Notes: generated by a model from the sequence alone, not told the origin. 64,000 nt of DNA from Artemisia argyi (GCA_030686995.1 CM060680.1:83726259-83790258); one strand, 5' to 3'. Numbered from the stretch's first letter, positions 51,072-62,338 are shown. Program-made: numbers and translations.

Positions 51072-51517
51072 AAGATCAAAATCCATAGTTAGATTAGATA
51101 GCTACAAATTGGGCCGATGGAGATAGAAGGATGATCTTGCTGAATCAGTGTTAGTTGATTAATGTTTTACACAATCTGTTCGTTGTTATTATAGAAGACA
51201 TAGCATAAATTATAAAACAAAATTCAAATGACATTAATTTTCATAAAAAACCAAACAAAACATACGTTTCTCATATGGAACAAATAAACCATGCTAAAAA
51301 ATAGTACATTCTTATTTTTTTTTCCTAAGCTATTGCTATTCAGCAAAAACTAAGATGATGTTATGATTCAATAAAGACACCAATTTCAAGCCTCGTGTCT
51401 TCAACTGCTTACTCAGGTTCATAGTCGCTCACATTGTCTATGCAAAAGTTAAAAAAAAGTCATTCATTTCAATATATGTAACAATATCAAATTAGTAGTA
51501 AAACTTTGGTTGGGATA
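51068..51517. other. Sequence downstream of the RPA-like gene
   Basis: AT-rich. It probably holds the 3' untranslated region of the gene that ends at 51518 (minus strand). No other feature seen. Confidence 0.4.
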
Positions 51518-52531
51518 TTACCGCTTTATTTTCTTTTTGGTTGCAACCTCGGGATCACAATTATCATATTTCAATGACTCACTTCCAATAGGGCCTATTG
51601 CACTTTCAACCTCGACTTCAGAATTATCACATTCTGGCAACTCACTTCCAATAGGGCCTATTGCAGTTTCTAAGTCCACAATGGCAATGCTGTAATTAAA
51701 CAATAACAAAAGGCAAGTTAGTACGCCCATACTCATAAATAGAATATAATTATGTTAATATTATCTATTATTCAGAAATGCTAGAAATATCGAAGGCTAA
51801 CCTTTTCTTTATTTCATCCTCATAAATTTTAGATGGAATGCACAATGCTGAGGCTTTGATCAATATTTTCCGCTTAGGCTTCACAGATTCAAAATCGTTG
51901 AGAATGTTTACGCCGACATCTGTGATGAATTCAAAAACTTCTGAAAGGTATTCATCTACTTAAACTCATACATATTATTCAAACTGTGAAAGCAAATTCA
52001 GTGTAAATTGAACATTACCAATCAAGTAATTCTCATCCATAGCTTGCAGATCATCAAATGGAAAGAGATCAAAAGGATGCCTCACAAAACCATCTGATTT
52101 CACCGAAGATCTTCTAGCAGTGGTGTCACCATGAAATTGAATGATGTAAGCACTATTTCCTATAATCGGATATTCTTCTGTATTTGGAATTACAACAAAA
52201 TCATCAATGATATAGATGTTACCCTCTTTCATCCTATTTACAAAGCTGCGTGTTGTCTTGGACATGGCAGTGCAATGCATTATATTACCCTGGACCAAAA
52301 TTCGAATGTAATTGTTAGCTTACACATAGAAGAATCATACATACATGTTTCATTTACTTTCAGGAAAAGCACCTTGGAATCAGATATGAGAAAATCAATA
52401 CTTAGATAACGGCCAATAGCATCATTGATGTCCCATTTTCTGCACACCATGGCTACAATGGGGCCTGTTACATTAAGATCAAGCTGGTCAAGGAACACTT
52501 GGGATTCAGCCTGCACAACTGCCTTTGACAT
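51518..52531 (-). CDS. RPA70-like/DUF223 OB-fold protein, four exons, 239 aa
   Basis: Exons on the minus strand: 52531-52373, 52289-52019, 51919-51802 and 51689-51518. The three introns have GT...AG ends, and the coding parts sum to 720 bp (239 codons plus TAA) with matching phases and no internal stop. The protein has an N-terminal OB-type stretch (VTGPIVAMVCRKWDINDA, SIDFLISDSKGNIMHCTA), then VNRMKEGNIYIIDDFVVIPN, then a DUF223-like part (HPFDLFPFDDL). The tail contains a 21-residue repeat (AIGPIGSE twice) and ends in a basic KKKIKR that could be a nuclear signal. Such RPA1-like single-strand DNA-binding proteins are abundant in plants and often carried by Helitrons. Start chosen at 52531 because a TATA box lies 56 bp upstream. 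An alternative ATG lies at 52630. Confidence 0.7.
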
Positions 52532-52586
52532 GGTATATGCTTTTACTGAGATGGTGGATTGGTGTGATTCAAAGAATGTGCACGAC

Positions 52587-52595
52587 CTATTTATA
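52587..52595 (-). promoter_or_regulatory. TATA box of the RPA-like gene
   Basis: TATAAATAG on the minus strand, 56 bp upstream of the chosen ATG, leaving room for a start site near 52560 and a leader of about 30 bases. Confidence 0.5.
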
Positions 52596-52632
52596 GCTTT
52601 AGCAGCCAACCTTTGAGTTGTATTACTCATTA

Positions 52633-52936
52633 ATTGCAAGTGTAACTCCATGATTGCTTTGTATGCTTGCAATTAATGTTAGTTAATTGCAGCAACACTT
52701 GGGTTGTAATCTTTGTAACTCCATGATGGTTTGTGTACTGCAATTGATGTGAGTTTTGTAACTCAACTCGAATCACTATTTCCAATTGCAAGTGTAACTC
52801 CATGATTGCTTTGTATGCTTGCAATTCATGTTAGTTAATTGCAGCAACACTTGGGTTGTAATCTTTGTAACTCCATGATGGTTTGTGTACCTGCAATTGA
52901 TGTGAGTATTGTAACTCTAACATGGTTCTTATTTAT
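52633..52936. repeat. Two tandem copies of a 152-bp unit upstream of the RPA-like gene
   Basis: AATTGCAAGTGTAACTCC... begins at 52633 and again at 52785 and proceeds nearly unchanged for the full period. It occupies the upstream region of the RPA-like gene; within each copy GTAACTCCATGAT occurs twice. Confidence 0.85.
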
Positions 52937-53612
52937 ATTCCTGAAACATTTAAGGCATGAAACACAACTCGAATCACTATTTCCACCCCTATGTACTTAC
53001 CATGAAGCATAAAAATTAAATGAACGTACTTACGCATGAAGCCTCCGCATTTATAAGGGGACTGAATCTTTTTATAGATATAGATATAGATAGATAAGTC
53101 ATGTAAGTTGCTAATTAATAATAGTATAATACTCTTAAAGCCTCCTTTCAATAAAAATACAATTAAAAGAACACATTATACAAATCAAGCAAGCTAATAA
53201 ATAGAAAAAACAAACAATTAAAATAATACAAACTAAGCAAAGTTTCACATAACTTTTACCATTGCTTATAGTCCCTAAACGAACAAACTGATTAGTAAAG
53301 CTATTGACAAAAAAACATACAAATGAAATAACTTATTAGCCTAAAAAATTAAATTACAGTGTACCCTCGTGCGAGTACTTGCTAATATTTTTAAGGAACC
53401 AACGAAAACATATTTAAATCAAAGCCAGAATATAAATAAAGAGATCAATTCAAAAGAAATTTGAAAAAGCAATATATTAAGAACACAGTAACAATCACAA
53501 CCGAAATTCTTGCCTTAGACTTTCGAATTCTTCATATTTATTCGGAGCAAACTAGGGTTGATTTTGAAATTTTTGTTGTGATAATGCTATATTGCTATAC
53601 ATGAATTCAATC
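52937..53612. other. AT-rich sequence, possible weak Helitron 3' end
   Basis: No gene. A short TAGATA repeat lies at about 53077-53097. At 53361-53385 an imperfect hairpin (GTACCCTCGTGCGAGTAC) is followed by CTAAT, which would fit a plus-strand Helitron 3' end, but the stem is poor. Confidence 0.3.
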
Positions 53613-53754
53613 TAAAAAAGCACTTCAGCAGAGACTCTAATTACGTATTTTACCTCGCTAGAGCGTTAGGGGGTCCAAAATTTATTTTCAAAAAATCTGG
53701 ACCCCCTAGCTAGTGCTTACAAAAAATGGGGTCTCCCCTAGAGTGCTTTTTTAA
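53613..53754. mobile_element. Foldback MITE, about 140 bp
   Basis: Terminal inverted repeats TAAAAAAGCACT and AGTGCTTTTTTAA enclose an inner inverted repeat (TAGGGGGTCCA.../TGGACCCCCTA). The whole element folds into a hairpin. The target duplication cannot be separated from the TAA/TTA ends. Non-coding. Confidence 0.7.
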
Positions 53755-54457
53755 GATCACAACACACAATTTGTTATAGTATGGTTTTTTATAAATCTTC
53801 ACAGGGGATACTTTTTATTGTATACCGAAACTAATTACAAATATGATTTTTGAAATTGATTAAACTTGAATACAGAGGGTCGTTTAACATCAGTTAGTTA
53901 ACTGAATTCCGGTAACAATAGACATCCAAAAAATCAAACTAAAATACATTTTCATTAGTACAATTGAATAACGATAATCATTTATCGATTCCGGGCACAC
54001 TGGATGTTGATTTTTATCAATACAATTGTATAAAAATGATCATATCTCGATATCAGTTACAGTGGACGACCAAAACTTACTGAAATCAGTTACAGTGGAC
54101 GACAAAACTTATATAGGTTGAGATAGTCTAAGAAACTAGAGTTGCGATTTTGATGTCAGCAAAACGTGTGAAAAAAGAGGTTATATAGAACAAGTTAAAT
54201 GTATAAGCACTTGCACTATCATGAGCAAGAAAAAGAAATGCAACAATATAATACAGAAAAACCTAAAAGTCTACTCGTGAAAATTCAGCGAAAAAGCTGA
54301 TTATGAGAAAATGTACAAATAATAGATTAATTTGTGCATGTCATGGCGGTTGACATGGCAACACATCATTGACCAACATATATAAATATATATTCCTCAA
54401 TTTTTGGAACTTTTATTTTAGAGGTATCCATAATGACATTGATGATGGACGTTTTAT
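53755..54457. other. AT-rich sequence with a short tandem duplication
   Basis: No gene. ATCAGTTACAGTGGACGA is duplicated at about 54052 and 54084. Confidence 0.5.
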
Positions 54458-54873
54458 GGGCCCGTTTGGTTCATAAAAGGATTTGAAATCGGACTTAGAT
54501 TCGGTTTAAAATAAAAGAATGGTTCATAAAAGGATTTGGAATCAGACTTAGATTCGGTTTAAAATAAAAGAAAATGAGGTAAGAGAATAAAGTAATATTT
54601 TATTAAAAAAGTTATTTTAATAGTTAATAAATAATTTATTAGAGAAAAAATGAGATGATTATGTTTTTTAATAATTAATTTTTGTATAGATTGTGAGAGT
54701 GAATATGGATGTGAGATCCAATTATAAGTTTAGATTTATGAAAGTCACCCTACTTGCTATGAATCAAAATTTGATTCCCGGACCCACTTTAATTACAAAA
54801 AACCTAAACCAAACAATTAATAAAGTGATTCAAACCATTCCTTGATTGCCACACTCTCGTACCAAACGCACCC
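54458..54873. mobile_element. MITE with GGGCCCGTTTGGT ends (hAT-like)
   Basis: GGGCCCGTTTGGT at the left and ACCAAACGCACCC at the right form 13-bp inverted repeats with two mismatches, a terminus type common in plant hAT-related MITEs. An internal unit of about 54 bp (GGTTCATAAAAGGATTTG...) is tandemly duplicated at 54468-54576. No coding capacity and no clear target duplication. Confidence 0.65.
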
Positions 54874-55030
54874 TAAGTTGTTACCAAATCACATTGTCAG
54901 TTAGTTACTCTTTATTTAAAAGGGAAAAATTGATTAGGTTGAAGCTTTCCCCAACTGCCTATACTTCCCACAAGGCTCACGTCAAAACCAAATTAATTGC
55001 AATTTGCAACGTTTTGGTGTAACAATTATA
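54874..55030. other. Short spacer between MITE and Helitron
   Basis: Nothing recognised. Confidence 0.4.
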
Positions 55031-57838
55031 CTAGTTATAATACTTGTGCACGCACAGAGTTTTTAAAATTTTGTTTTGATTATATATTATTATCGATTAA
55101 GAAATGAATCACTTAACATGTTTCAATTGGTTTTACTTGGTGCACTAAAAAATAAAAAAAACATATGTATATATGTTATAATCTACATATTATTTTAAGA
55201 GAATGCTTTTGGATTAAAAATTATATTTTATCATTTAAGCAAAATTACATGATGATACTTGACTTGCATGACATGTTAGTGATATATGTATTTAGTTTTG
55301 CAAACCCATGCTATCAATTTACGATATGTTTTCTAATTGTGGTATTTCTTTTACTTATATTTTCGTTAAAATATGTAGCATATTTAGATAACTTTGAAGA
55401 TTGATTCATTTATTTAATTATGAATAACCATCATACCATGTTTACTAATGTACCTTTTTGTTTGAAAATTTGCATTTTCATAAGTTTGTGCTATTTACTT
55501 CTCAAGTTTGATCATAAAATTACCAAATTAACATAGATTCTTACACTATAGCTTCTTATTACATAAAGAGAAACAAAAAAAGATGTGATGGGTAGAACTC
55601 AAATTTAATCTTACGTTTATGTCTAATGTATAAAAATAATTTTTCTCTGAGACCGAACTATATAATGAAATTACAATTACTTGTGTAAGTAAATTATAAA
55701 TGCATGAAAAAATGACAAAGAGTACATTCGCAAGTCTTTTAGGATTTTTTGAATCTTTACCGACCTTTCACTTTAGTGCAACTTTTTTTACAATTGGCCT
55801 ATATCATCAAGGTAAAAGACACCCATATTTTAGACCGTTGGTTGATACCCATGGTGTTATTAATGACAACAAACACGTGCTAAGTTTTTTTAACTCATTC
55901 AAAGAAACCTGCTAAGAATTCCCACCATAAAATTCCCCAAACACTAAAATACATCTTTGGTACATTAAAATACATTCATGTATTATCTAAATCAGCAACT
56001 CAACTTAATTATACATTCATAGCTTGAGCAGGCGTAGAAAATCCTTCCATGACAATCATGTGTTGATACTTAATCCTCTTCTAAAAACGCACACAACAAA
56101 TTACATTGCACTTTAGTGTGTATGATGATATTATAAAACTGCAAAAACCACTTACATGTTGCATTATAGTGAGGATAACAACAAAGTTAGTTATAACATT
56201 AAATAAGAAAACTTCAGATTAGAACTAAATGGGTGTTTGGTTATGCTTATTAAAGGTGCTTATTGGCTTTTCCAATTACAATAACACAATAAGTTTATGA
56301 TAAAGATATAAGCTTTTTTGAGAAGCTTAGTAAAAAAAAACCTTTGAACTCAAAACTAATTCTATCATAGCTTAGTGTTTATAGTAAAAACACAAATATT
56401 AAGTGTAAAAGTTTTCAATAAAATATTAAAAAAAAGTTAGTAAAAGTTGGTGTGTATAACAAAAAAATTAAACCATAAAAAAGGTTACTAAAAACTATCA
56501 GCTAGAAAATGCATAAGCCAAAGTTCTGTTGAGGTTTCTTTCAGATTCTATCGAGAAGCAAAAAGAGGTTAACACATACATCATAAGTATAGAAGAATGG
56601 TATCCCACATTCGTAATTACCAACTCAATAACATTATCGCAGTATAGTAACGTAATTACCTGATTAAAAACTATATATGCTTGCTTAATAATTCTCATGT
56701 ACATACTTTAATTCCTTTACAACGGCCAACTATTATTATTATTTTTTGATGAAACATTACGTCAATGAATAAAGTTAGGTAATCACTTTTTTTCTTTTTT
56801 TTTTTTTTAGAAGGTGATTGTTATCAAATAAGAATTGTGATGCATGCATTTTTTTATATATAATCTAAGGAAAATACCTTCTAAATTAAATAATGATTAT
56901 CAAACCCATTTTTTTTTTTTTTAATAATTAGCTTTGTACAATGTTTTTAACTGGCAAACATGCTGAGGTTGATGTTGATGTTATTGTTTAACTTTAATTA
57001 TTGATATCATGTTGTACAAAATGTGCAAGTTTAGTAGCACATAATGAGCGTTAATGAAGTTAAAATATGCTTCGTAAAGTTTTTAAAATGTTTTTGTGGA
57101 TATTCATATATATATTTTAAATAACAATTTCATGAGTCGTTGTTATACGTAGAATCGCGTATATTTATTTTCATATTATAGTAACTCGTGCTTACCATTT
57201 GATATTTATATTCCTGTTACTAATAATTTAGACGTATTTAATATTCAAACCCGTGTACTCATAAATTAAACTTTTAAATAGAATAATATGAGTCCTTATT
57301 TAAAAAAATATTCTAGTGGATGAAAGTCTACAACTAACAATATTAAAACTAATTCGCATATTTACAAACTTTTGTAATATAAATAGATGAAAGTCTACAA
57401 CTAAAACTAATACTCATGTCATTTTAAACAAAGTTTATATTATAAAGTATAAGGGGTATAAAGTGTAAGGGTTATTTGTTTTTTTTTCTAAAGTTATTAA
57501 AGACATGGAGACTTGTAATTTTACACTTAGCTCCATATATTTTATGTAAAATTCAACCACTAAAGTTTTATTAATTACTTCCTCTTTTTTCAAGTTTTTG
57601 TTTTTATAATTTTGACACTTATATTTTTATGCATTTTTTTCCATAATCAAATTTCTCCACCAAATTTATTAAGTTTGACCAAAATCAATTTAATTTTGAC
57701 TTTTTATTGACCAATCACGTTGCTCGATTTCGCCTACGTGGCAAAATCGAGTCCTCCTATTGGTCCAATTTTTTTTACAAAGAGAAGGGATTTGCAAAAA
57801 CATTCCGAAATGATGTAATTCTTTTAGTATATAAAAGA
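55031..57838 (-). mobile_element. Helitron, non-autonomous, both ends visible
   Basis: On the plus strand the left edge is A|CTAG (55031-55034) with an imperfect hairpin (55042-55060, ACTTGTGC...GCACAGAGT) eight bases inside. On the minus strand this is the hairpin-CTAG 3' end of a Helitron. The right edge reads ...TATATAAAAGA|T (57838), i.e. a minus-strand TCTTTTATATAC 5' start. A and T flank the ends, as expected for insertion at AT. The interior has no Rep-helicase and no convincing gene; ORFs at 55165-55404 and 55700-55915 show no domain. Confidence 0.6.
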
Positions 57839-57845
57839 TATATTA

Positions 57846-58500
57846 CTCAGTCCGTTTCAAAATATAAATTCAGTTTAATTTTTTAAAGTTTTCTTTCTTC
57901 AACTTTGATATTAAATGTTTTTGTTTGTAGAAATAGGATCAAATGAGAAGAAAACTTAAAATGAGAAAAATGAGAAATATCTGTAGACACACATTAGAGA
58001 TGCATTAACTTGAATTAGATGCATTTCTAATCTTTTAGATACACCCTAACGTATTTTCTAGCAAAAAATAAGATTCATATACATATATTAGATGCATTTC
58101 ATCAAGTTAGGCGAATTCTATGTACTTTTTGTCCACTGCGGGTCAAATTTGTTGCTAGTACTACTTTGCATCGTTTCCACTTAAAAAACACTTTCGAAAC
58201 TAATTGGAACGCATCTAAATGAATAGAGATGCATCTAATTCAACTTGATGCATCTCAAATGTGTGGTTATAGCTATTTCTCATCCTTCTCATTTTAAGTT
58301 TTCTTCTTACTGGATTCATACTTTTTGTTTGTATCATATAATATTGATAAAAATTATAATAAAAAAAATAAATTTAAAATTTAAAATATTTATATATTTT
58401 ACATCAAATATTATAAATATAAAAAAGTAGTTAATTTTAAAATTAAAACAAACAAACTTCAAAAATTTTAAACATGACTTATATTTTGAAACGAATAGAG
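57846..58500. mobile_element. Stowaway-like MITE with long inverted repeats, 655 bp
   Basis: CTCAGTCCGTTTCAAAATAT at the left pairs with the complement of ATATTTTGAAACGAATAGAG at the right. TA flanks both ends (57844-57845 and 58501-58502). Inner arms also pair (GAAAACTTAAAATGAGAA with TTCTCATTTTAAGTTTTC), so most of the element is a foldback. It is larger than a typical Stowaway MITE. Non-coding. Confidence 0.8.
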
Positions 58501-58929
58501 TATAAGCTTTATTATATACTAGAATGGCGGTGGCCGCCGCGTTGCGGGCGGGCCTATTTTTTTCTCAACCAATTAGTACATGATATCAAATAGTCATACA
58601 CTCACTGTTTATATACTTGCATCACCTTCAGTTAAAACAAAGCCGTAAACGAAGGTCATTGTTCACTTCAATAAAAAAAAATCATATCAAATAAGTTGCA
58701 TTGATGCAGTACATAGGCCTTAGATAGCAAACCACATTAATAGCAAAACTTATGACTGTGACTGAGAACAATCAACATAATATTGAAAGAAACTGTAATT
58801 TCTAAAAGGCAAATGCGACTCTGTATTTGTCATTAATAGGTACACTCCTAGTCTGTAGATATTATAGTCTATTGATAACAATTTTAAAACGCCAACAACG
58901 TTTGATACTCTCAAATTTAAAGCCAGTAT

Positions 58930-60336
58930 TGATGAGGCGAAAAATGATCCGTTTTTAGGGGGTCATTTAAGCCCGAATCCGAATTTATTTGATCAAATAT
59001 TGCCCTAAATCGTTCTTTTTGTGATTTTAGGTACTTTGGGAGTGAAATCTGGAAAAGGAAGCAATTCGGACGTTTTTGGAGCATAAAAGAGAAGAAAACG
59101 CCAAAGTCTTAATTTTCCATGCTGGGAACAGTGGGTGACGGCGTCAAGAGCAAATCCTTGACGGCGTCAAGAGCAAATTTCATGAATTTCCATGACGACC
59201 CAGTAGAGTTTTGACGGCGTCACGTGAGAAGGGCGTCAAGAGTAAAAGAGTCATGACGGCCTGGAAGTGTCTAAGTCTTGACGGCGTCAGAAGTAGATCT
59301 AGGCAGTCCGAGGAGAGTTTTGGCGGCGAGGTGACGGCGTCACAAGATTACTCTTGACGCCGTCAGACCTGTTTTTCTATATATAGTTTTCTAATTTTTC
59401 ACATTTAAAGAGAGAAGTTTTGGAGAAACCCTAAGTACGATTTTGGTGCAACATTTACAGGTTTTTCAAGGGTTCCAAACCCTTGATACCTTGCATTTTA
59501 ATTGAGATAAGTGTTCTTCTAATTCAATCAATATGTCTATGTGTTGGTTGTCTATATCTTGTTCTTGTCTCAATTCCATTATGCTAGGCTAGATCTCTTT
59601 TGTGTTTGCTTAGATCTAATGAAACCTAGATATTGATTATGTGTTGATTACTTGTTTATTCTTGTTTTGGATGAATGATTTATATGTTAGGCTTAAGAAA
59701 ACTGGCAGATCTCCAAATGGTAACATGCTTGAACGTCTTAAGAAACATGAACCGAGGCATACTAGGTCTTTATTGGTTGTATTTAATGCATGAGCCACTG
59801 TTTACAATCCCTATAGTTGTGCTGGGCATGGTGTAGGAGGAGATAAGAGCTCATAGAATTGGGGAGTTATGTATGCCACCCCATGAATGGTATTAAGGAA
59901 TACGATCCGTCATCCATGCAATTATAACAAGTAATTAACGTGTAAAAGATATCTAGGGAGTAGTGAAATCTAAGTAAACACATTTTCTCCAATTACTGCT
60001 CACAACCTTAGTATAAATTAGTTTATTTGTATTTTATTTTGATTGCATCTTAGTTTTGGGTTAGTTGAATAGCAACTAATTCCGCCCACTCTTCCAAAAC
60101 CCGAGATTTTTACTTGCTTTCTAAAAAATATAAAAACACAAAAATAATCATCCCTCACCTTTAGAACTAGTATTTAGGCTTTCTAATCCTAGCGACACTA
60201 TTCCTAAGCTGAACGATCAATCCCCCGGTACTTGTCACTATACTATACTACAACGATCATGTACACTGCCTGGTGGGGGTTGTAAGCTTCTCGAGATCCC
60301 TCGAGAGGTAAAGCCTGTTGCGATTCCCACGCATCA
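58930..60336 (+). repeat. Solo LTR of the first gypsy family
   Basis: About 1.4 kb, collinear with the LTR at 3903-5348 and with identical ends (TGATGAGG...GCATCA). Flanked by AGTAT on both sides (58925-58929 and 60337-60341), so it is a solo LTR left by recombination of a full insertion. The promoter block is kept: six intact TGACGGCGTCA-type words (59136, 59159, 59212, 59279, 59332, 59355) before TATATATA at 59378-59385. Confidence 0.95.
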
Positions 60337-60423
60337 AGTATATATCAGTTTAAAATGTCGAATTTTATCTTTAATCGTCAGTGAGCGTACGACTACTACT
60401 TATGCACTTAAGCTACCAGAACA

Positions 60424-60752
60424 TCAAATGAATAACCTGTTGCGTATGGCTAAAATTTCCTCTTCAGCTTTATAATCCTTGGAAATATCTGTCTCTATCT
60501 TCATTCTTTGACCTTTATGAAGACCTGAATTCAGCATATAGTTTTGATGGCGGTGATGGGGAGAATGGTGGTGAAGAAGGTGGATATAGTACTTTTCTGA
60601 TATCGAGGATAGATGTAGGTGAACTGCTTTTACCTGTGAAGCAAGTTGGCCTCCTAAACAGTACTGATGATATTGTGGATTTGTACTCGTGGAATGGCTC
60701 TTTGGCTGCTTTTCATGAGATTCGCCCAAATACACATAATCAAGAGGCAGGC
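60424..60752 (-). pseudogene. Exon-like segments of an unidentified host gene
   Basis: A polypyrimidine-AG acceptor (ATGTGCAG at about 60753-60760) starts an exon reading LPLDYVYLGESHEKQPKSHS and ending ...GGQLASQ before a GTAAAAGC donor near 60630. Downstream a second piece reads MKIETDISKDYKAEEEILAI and ends at CAACAG|GTTATT. The combination looks like two host exons, possibly with their intron, in the same orientation as the Helitron whose 3' end is at 58519. I do not recognise the protein. An uninterrupted frame of 103 codons spans 60735-60424, so a single exon is also possible. Confidence 0.45.
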
Positions 60753-60854
60753 CTGCACATGAAAATAGAATTGTTTACATGAATGACACATTGGTAAGGC
60801 AAAAAATCAAGGGAAAAAAAGTTTTGCTTTAATAAGTATGGTATAATCGACCAT

Positions 60855-62047
60855 TGGTGAGTGCTTATTTACTCACCATTTTATGGCCAAATACCAACCC
60901 AAAACGACTATTTGAGCTAACAAATGCCAAGAAAACATGTGTTTTTGTGTTTGTGATATGCATGTACGGATATTTTACAAAATGACGGAAATCACACAAA
61001 AACCGGAAAAACCGAGCACGAGAGTAGAAGATGGTCAAAAAAGTCAAAACCGGGAATCCAAGAGTCAGTTTCAGTCCTCTATCTTCTCAGACTTGGCAAG
61101 TTTAGTCCTTGGAATATATTTTTAAAGAAAGGCAGAATTCACCCTTGGAGTTTGGAAGTTTACATATATGGTCCTTGTATATTTTGTAATACCAAAAATC
61201 TGAAATCTGGTCCATGAAATTTGAGTCCATTCACCCTTTATATCATAAGCCCAATCCACAAATCCCTACCCAAGCCCATTTGTCATATCCGGTTAAATAA
61301 TATAAAAGTCAAGGAGGTCAAAGATTGGGTCAAACATAAAACCAAACGCACCCCGCCTTCATTTTTCCCCCAATTCAGAAGTTACCCAGACCCCCATGAA
61401 ACCTAATTACCTAATTCATCCAATTACCGCAAGTAAGGGTATATTGGTACAATCAATAGGCTTCTAGAGTGTTAGTGTGATGTTAGGAATGTGTCAGAGC
61501 AAAGAAGCACAAGGGGAGGCTACGTAGCATGGACTGATTGGGTGAGACGCGTCACCAAAGAAGATCCAAGGGCTATTATCAAGTGAGCAATGATTGAAGT
61601 GGATCAAACGGCTTAGGATTGATATCAACAAGCACAGGCACACGGATTGCCAGCTTGGCAATCCGTAACCCTCACTCATTCCTCTCCTATATAAAGAGGT
61701 GCTCAGTAGCTGAATTGGTGTGTAATTTTTAGTGTAGGGAAACTCTGCAAAATTTTATTCTCAATTGTATTTAGATTAGTAATTGTACTCTTTTACTTAA
61801 TGTTTTAATAAAATTCAGCTTTCTATAGAATTTCTCTATTAAATTTCTGTTTTAGTTCTCAATTATTAGATAATATCGTTTCATATTTTAGCTTATTTCT
61901 TTTCAAATTTTAAAACTGCTTATTATGTTCTAAAACTTTAGTTAATTGTTTACTTCATTTGTATTATAGCTCATATTATTGTTCTATAACTGTTTCAAAG
62001 TACTTTTACAATAATAGAAAAAAATAAATAAATAAATAAAATATATA
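60855..62047 (+). repeat. LTR-like sequence, probably a fragment of a third gypsy family
   Basis: Begins with TGGTGAGT-N8-ACTCACCA (60855-60878), the same 8+8+8 hairpin layout as the termini of the gypsy LTRs in this window (TGATGAGT-N8-ACTCATCA). "Gtccttgga/ggtccttgt" tracts follow, as in those LTRs. Further on are a TATATAAA box (61688-61695) and AATAAA (61807-61812). No matching right end, primer site or target duplication was found, and 61440-62047 may be a separate element. No gene. Confidence 0.45.
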
Positions 62048-62269
62048 TCTCTACATTATATATAACAGGAGGCATTTGAAGAATATGCCACCTCATTGCC
62101 CAGTCAATGCCCAGTAATTTAATTTCAGCCTTGTCATCAGCCATGTCATCACATTATGGCCATGTAAGCAACTTTTGTTGCCACCTTAGCAGCCATGTCA
62201 TCACATGTAGTCCACCTAAGCATGCATTCAATCAATAAAATTCGGATTAATTAAAATTCTTAAAAATTT

Positions 62270-62338
62270 AGTCCATTACAAGATTCGAACCTGCATCTTT
62301 GCATCCACACACATGCGCTTCTACCATTGAAGCATGCC
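62270..62338 (-). repeat. tRNA-like module near the Helitron 5' end, antisense
   Basis: On the minus strand TGCTTCAATGGTAGAAGCG (A-box-like D arm, 62316-62334) is followed by GGTTCGAATCT (B box, 62281-62291) with near-normal tRNA spacing. There is no full acceptor stem, so it is a tRNA-derived repeat or pseudogene and not a working tRNA. Confidence 0.6.

Larger units (their letters stand above)
58519..60854 (-). mobile_element. Helitron 3' part, interrupted by a solo LTR; 5' end not found
   Basis: A|CTAG at 58519-58522 followed nine bases inside by a GC-rich hairpin (58532-58554, GGCCGCCGC...GCGGGCGGGCC), a minus-strand Helitron 3' terminus. The sequence to its right contains a solo LTR and minus-strand exon-like segments (60424-60752), compatible with captured gene pieces. 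No 5' TC end was found; the element may be truncated where the LTR-like sequence begins at 60855. Confidence 0.5.

Noticed and set aside
53361..53385. Possible plus-strand Helitron 3' end (GTACCCTCGTGCGAGTAC then CTAAT)
   Set aside because: The stem has several mismatches and no matching 5' end was found to the left.
62270..62338. A genuine tRNA gene
   Set aside because: A and B boxes are present but the acceptor stem does not pair and it lies inside a Helitron; called tRNA-like instead.
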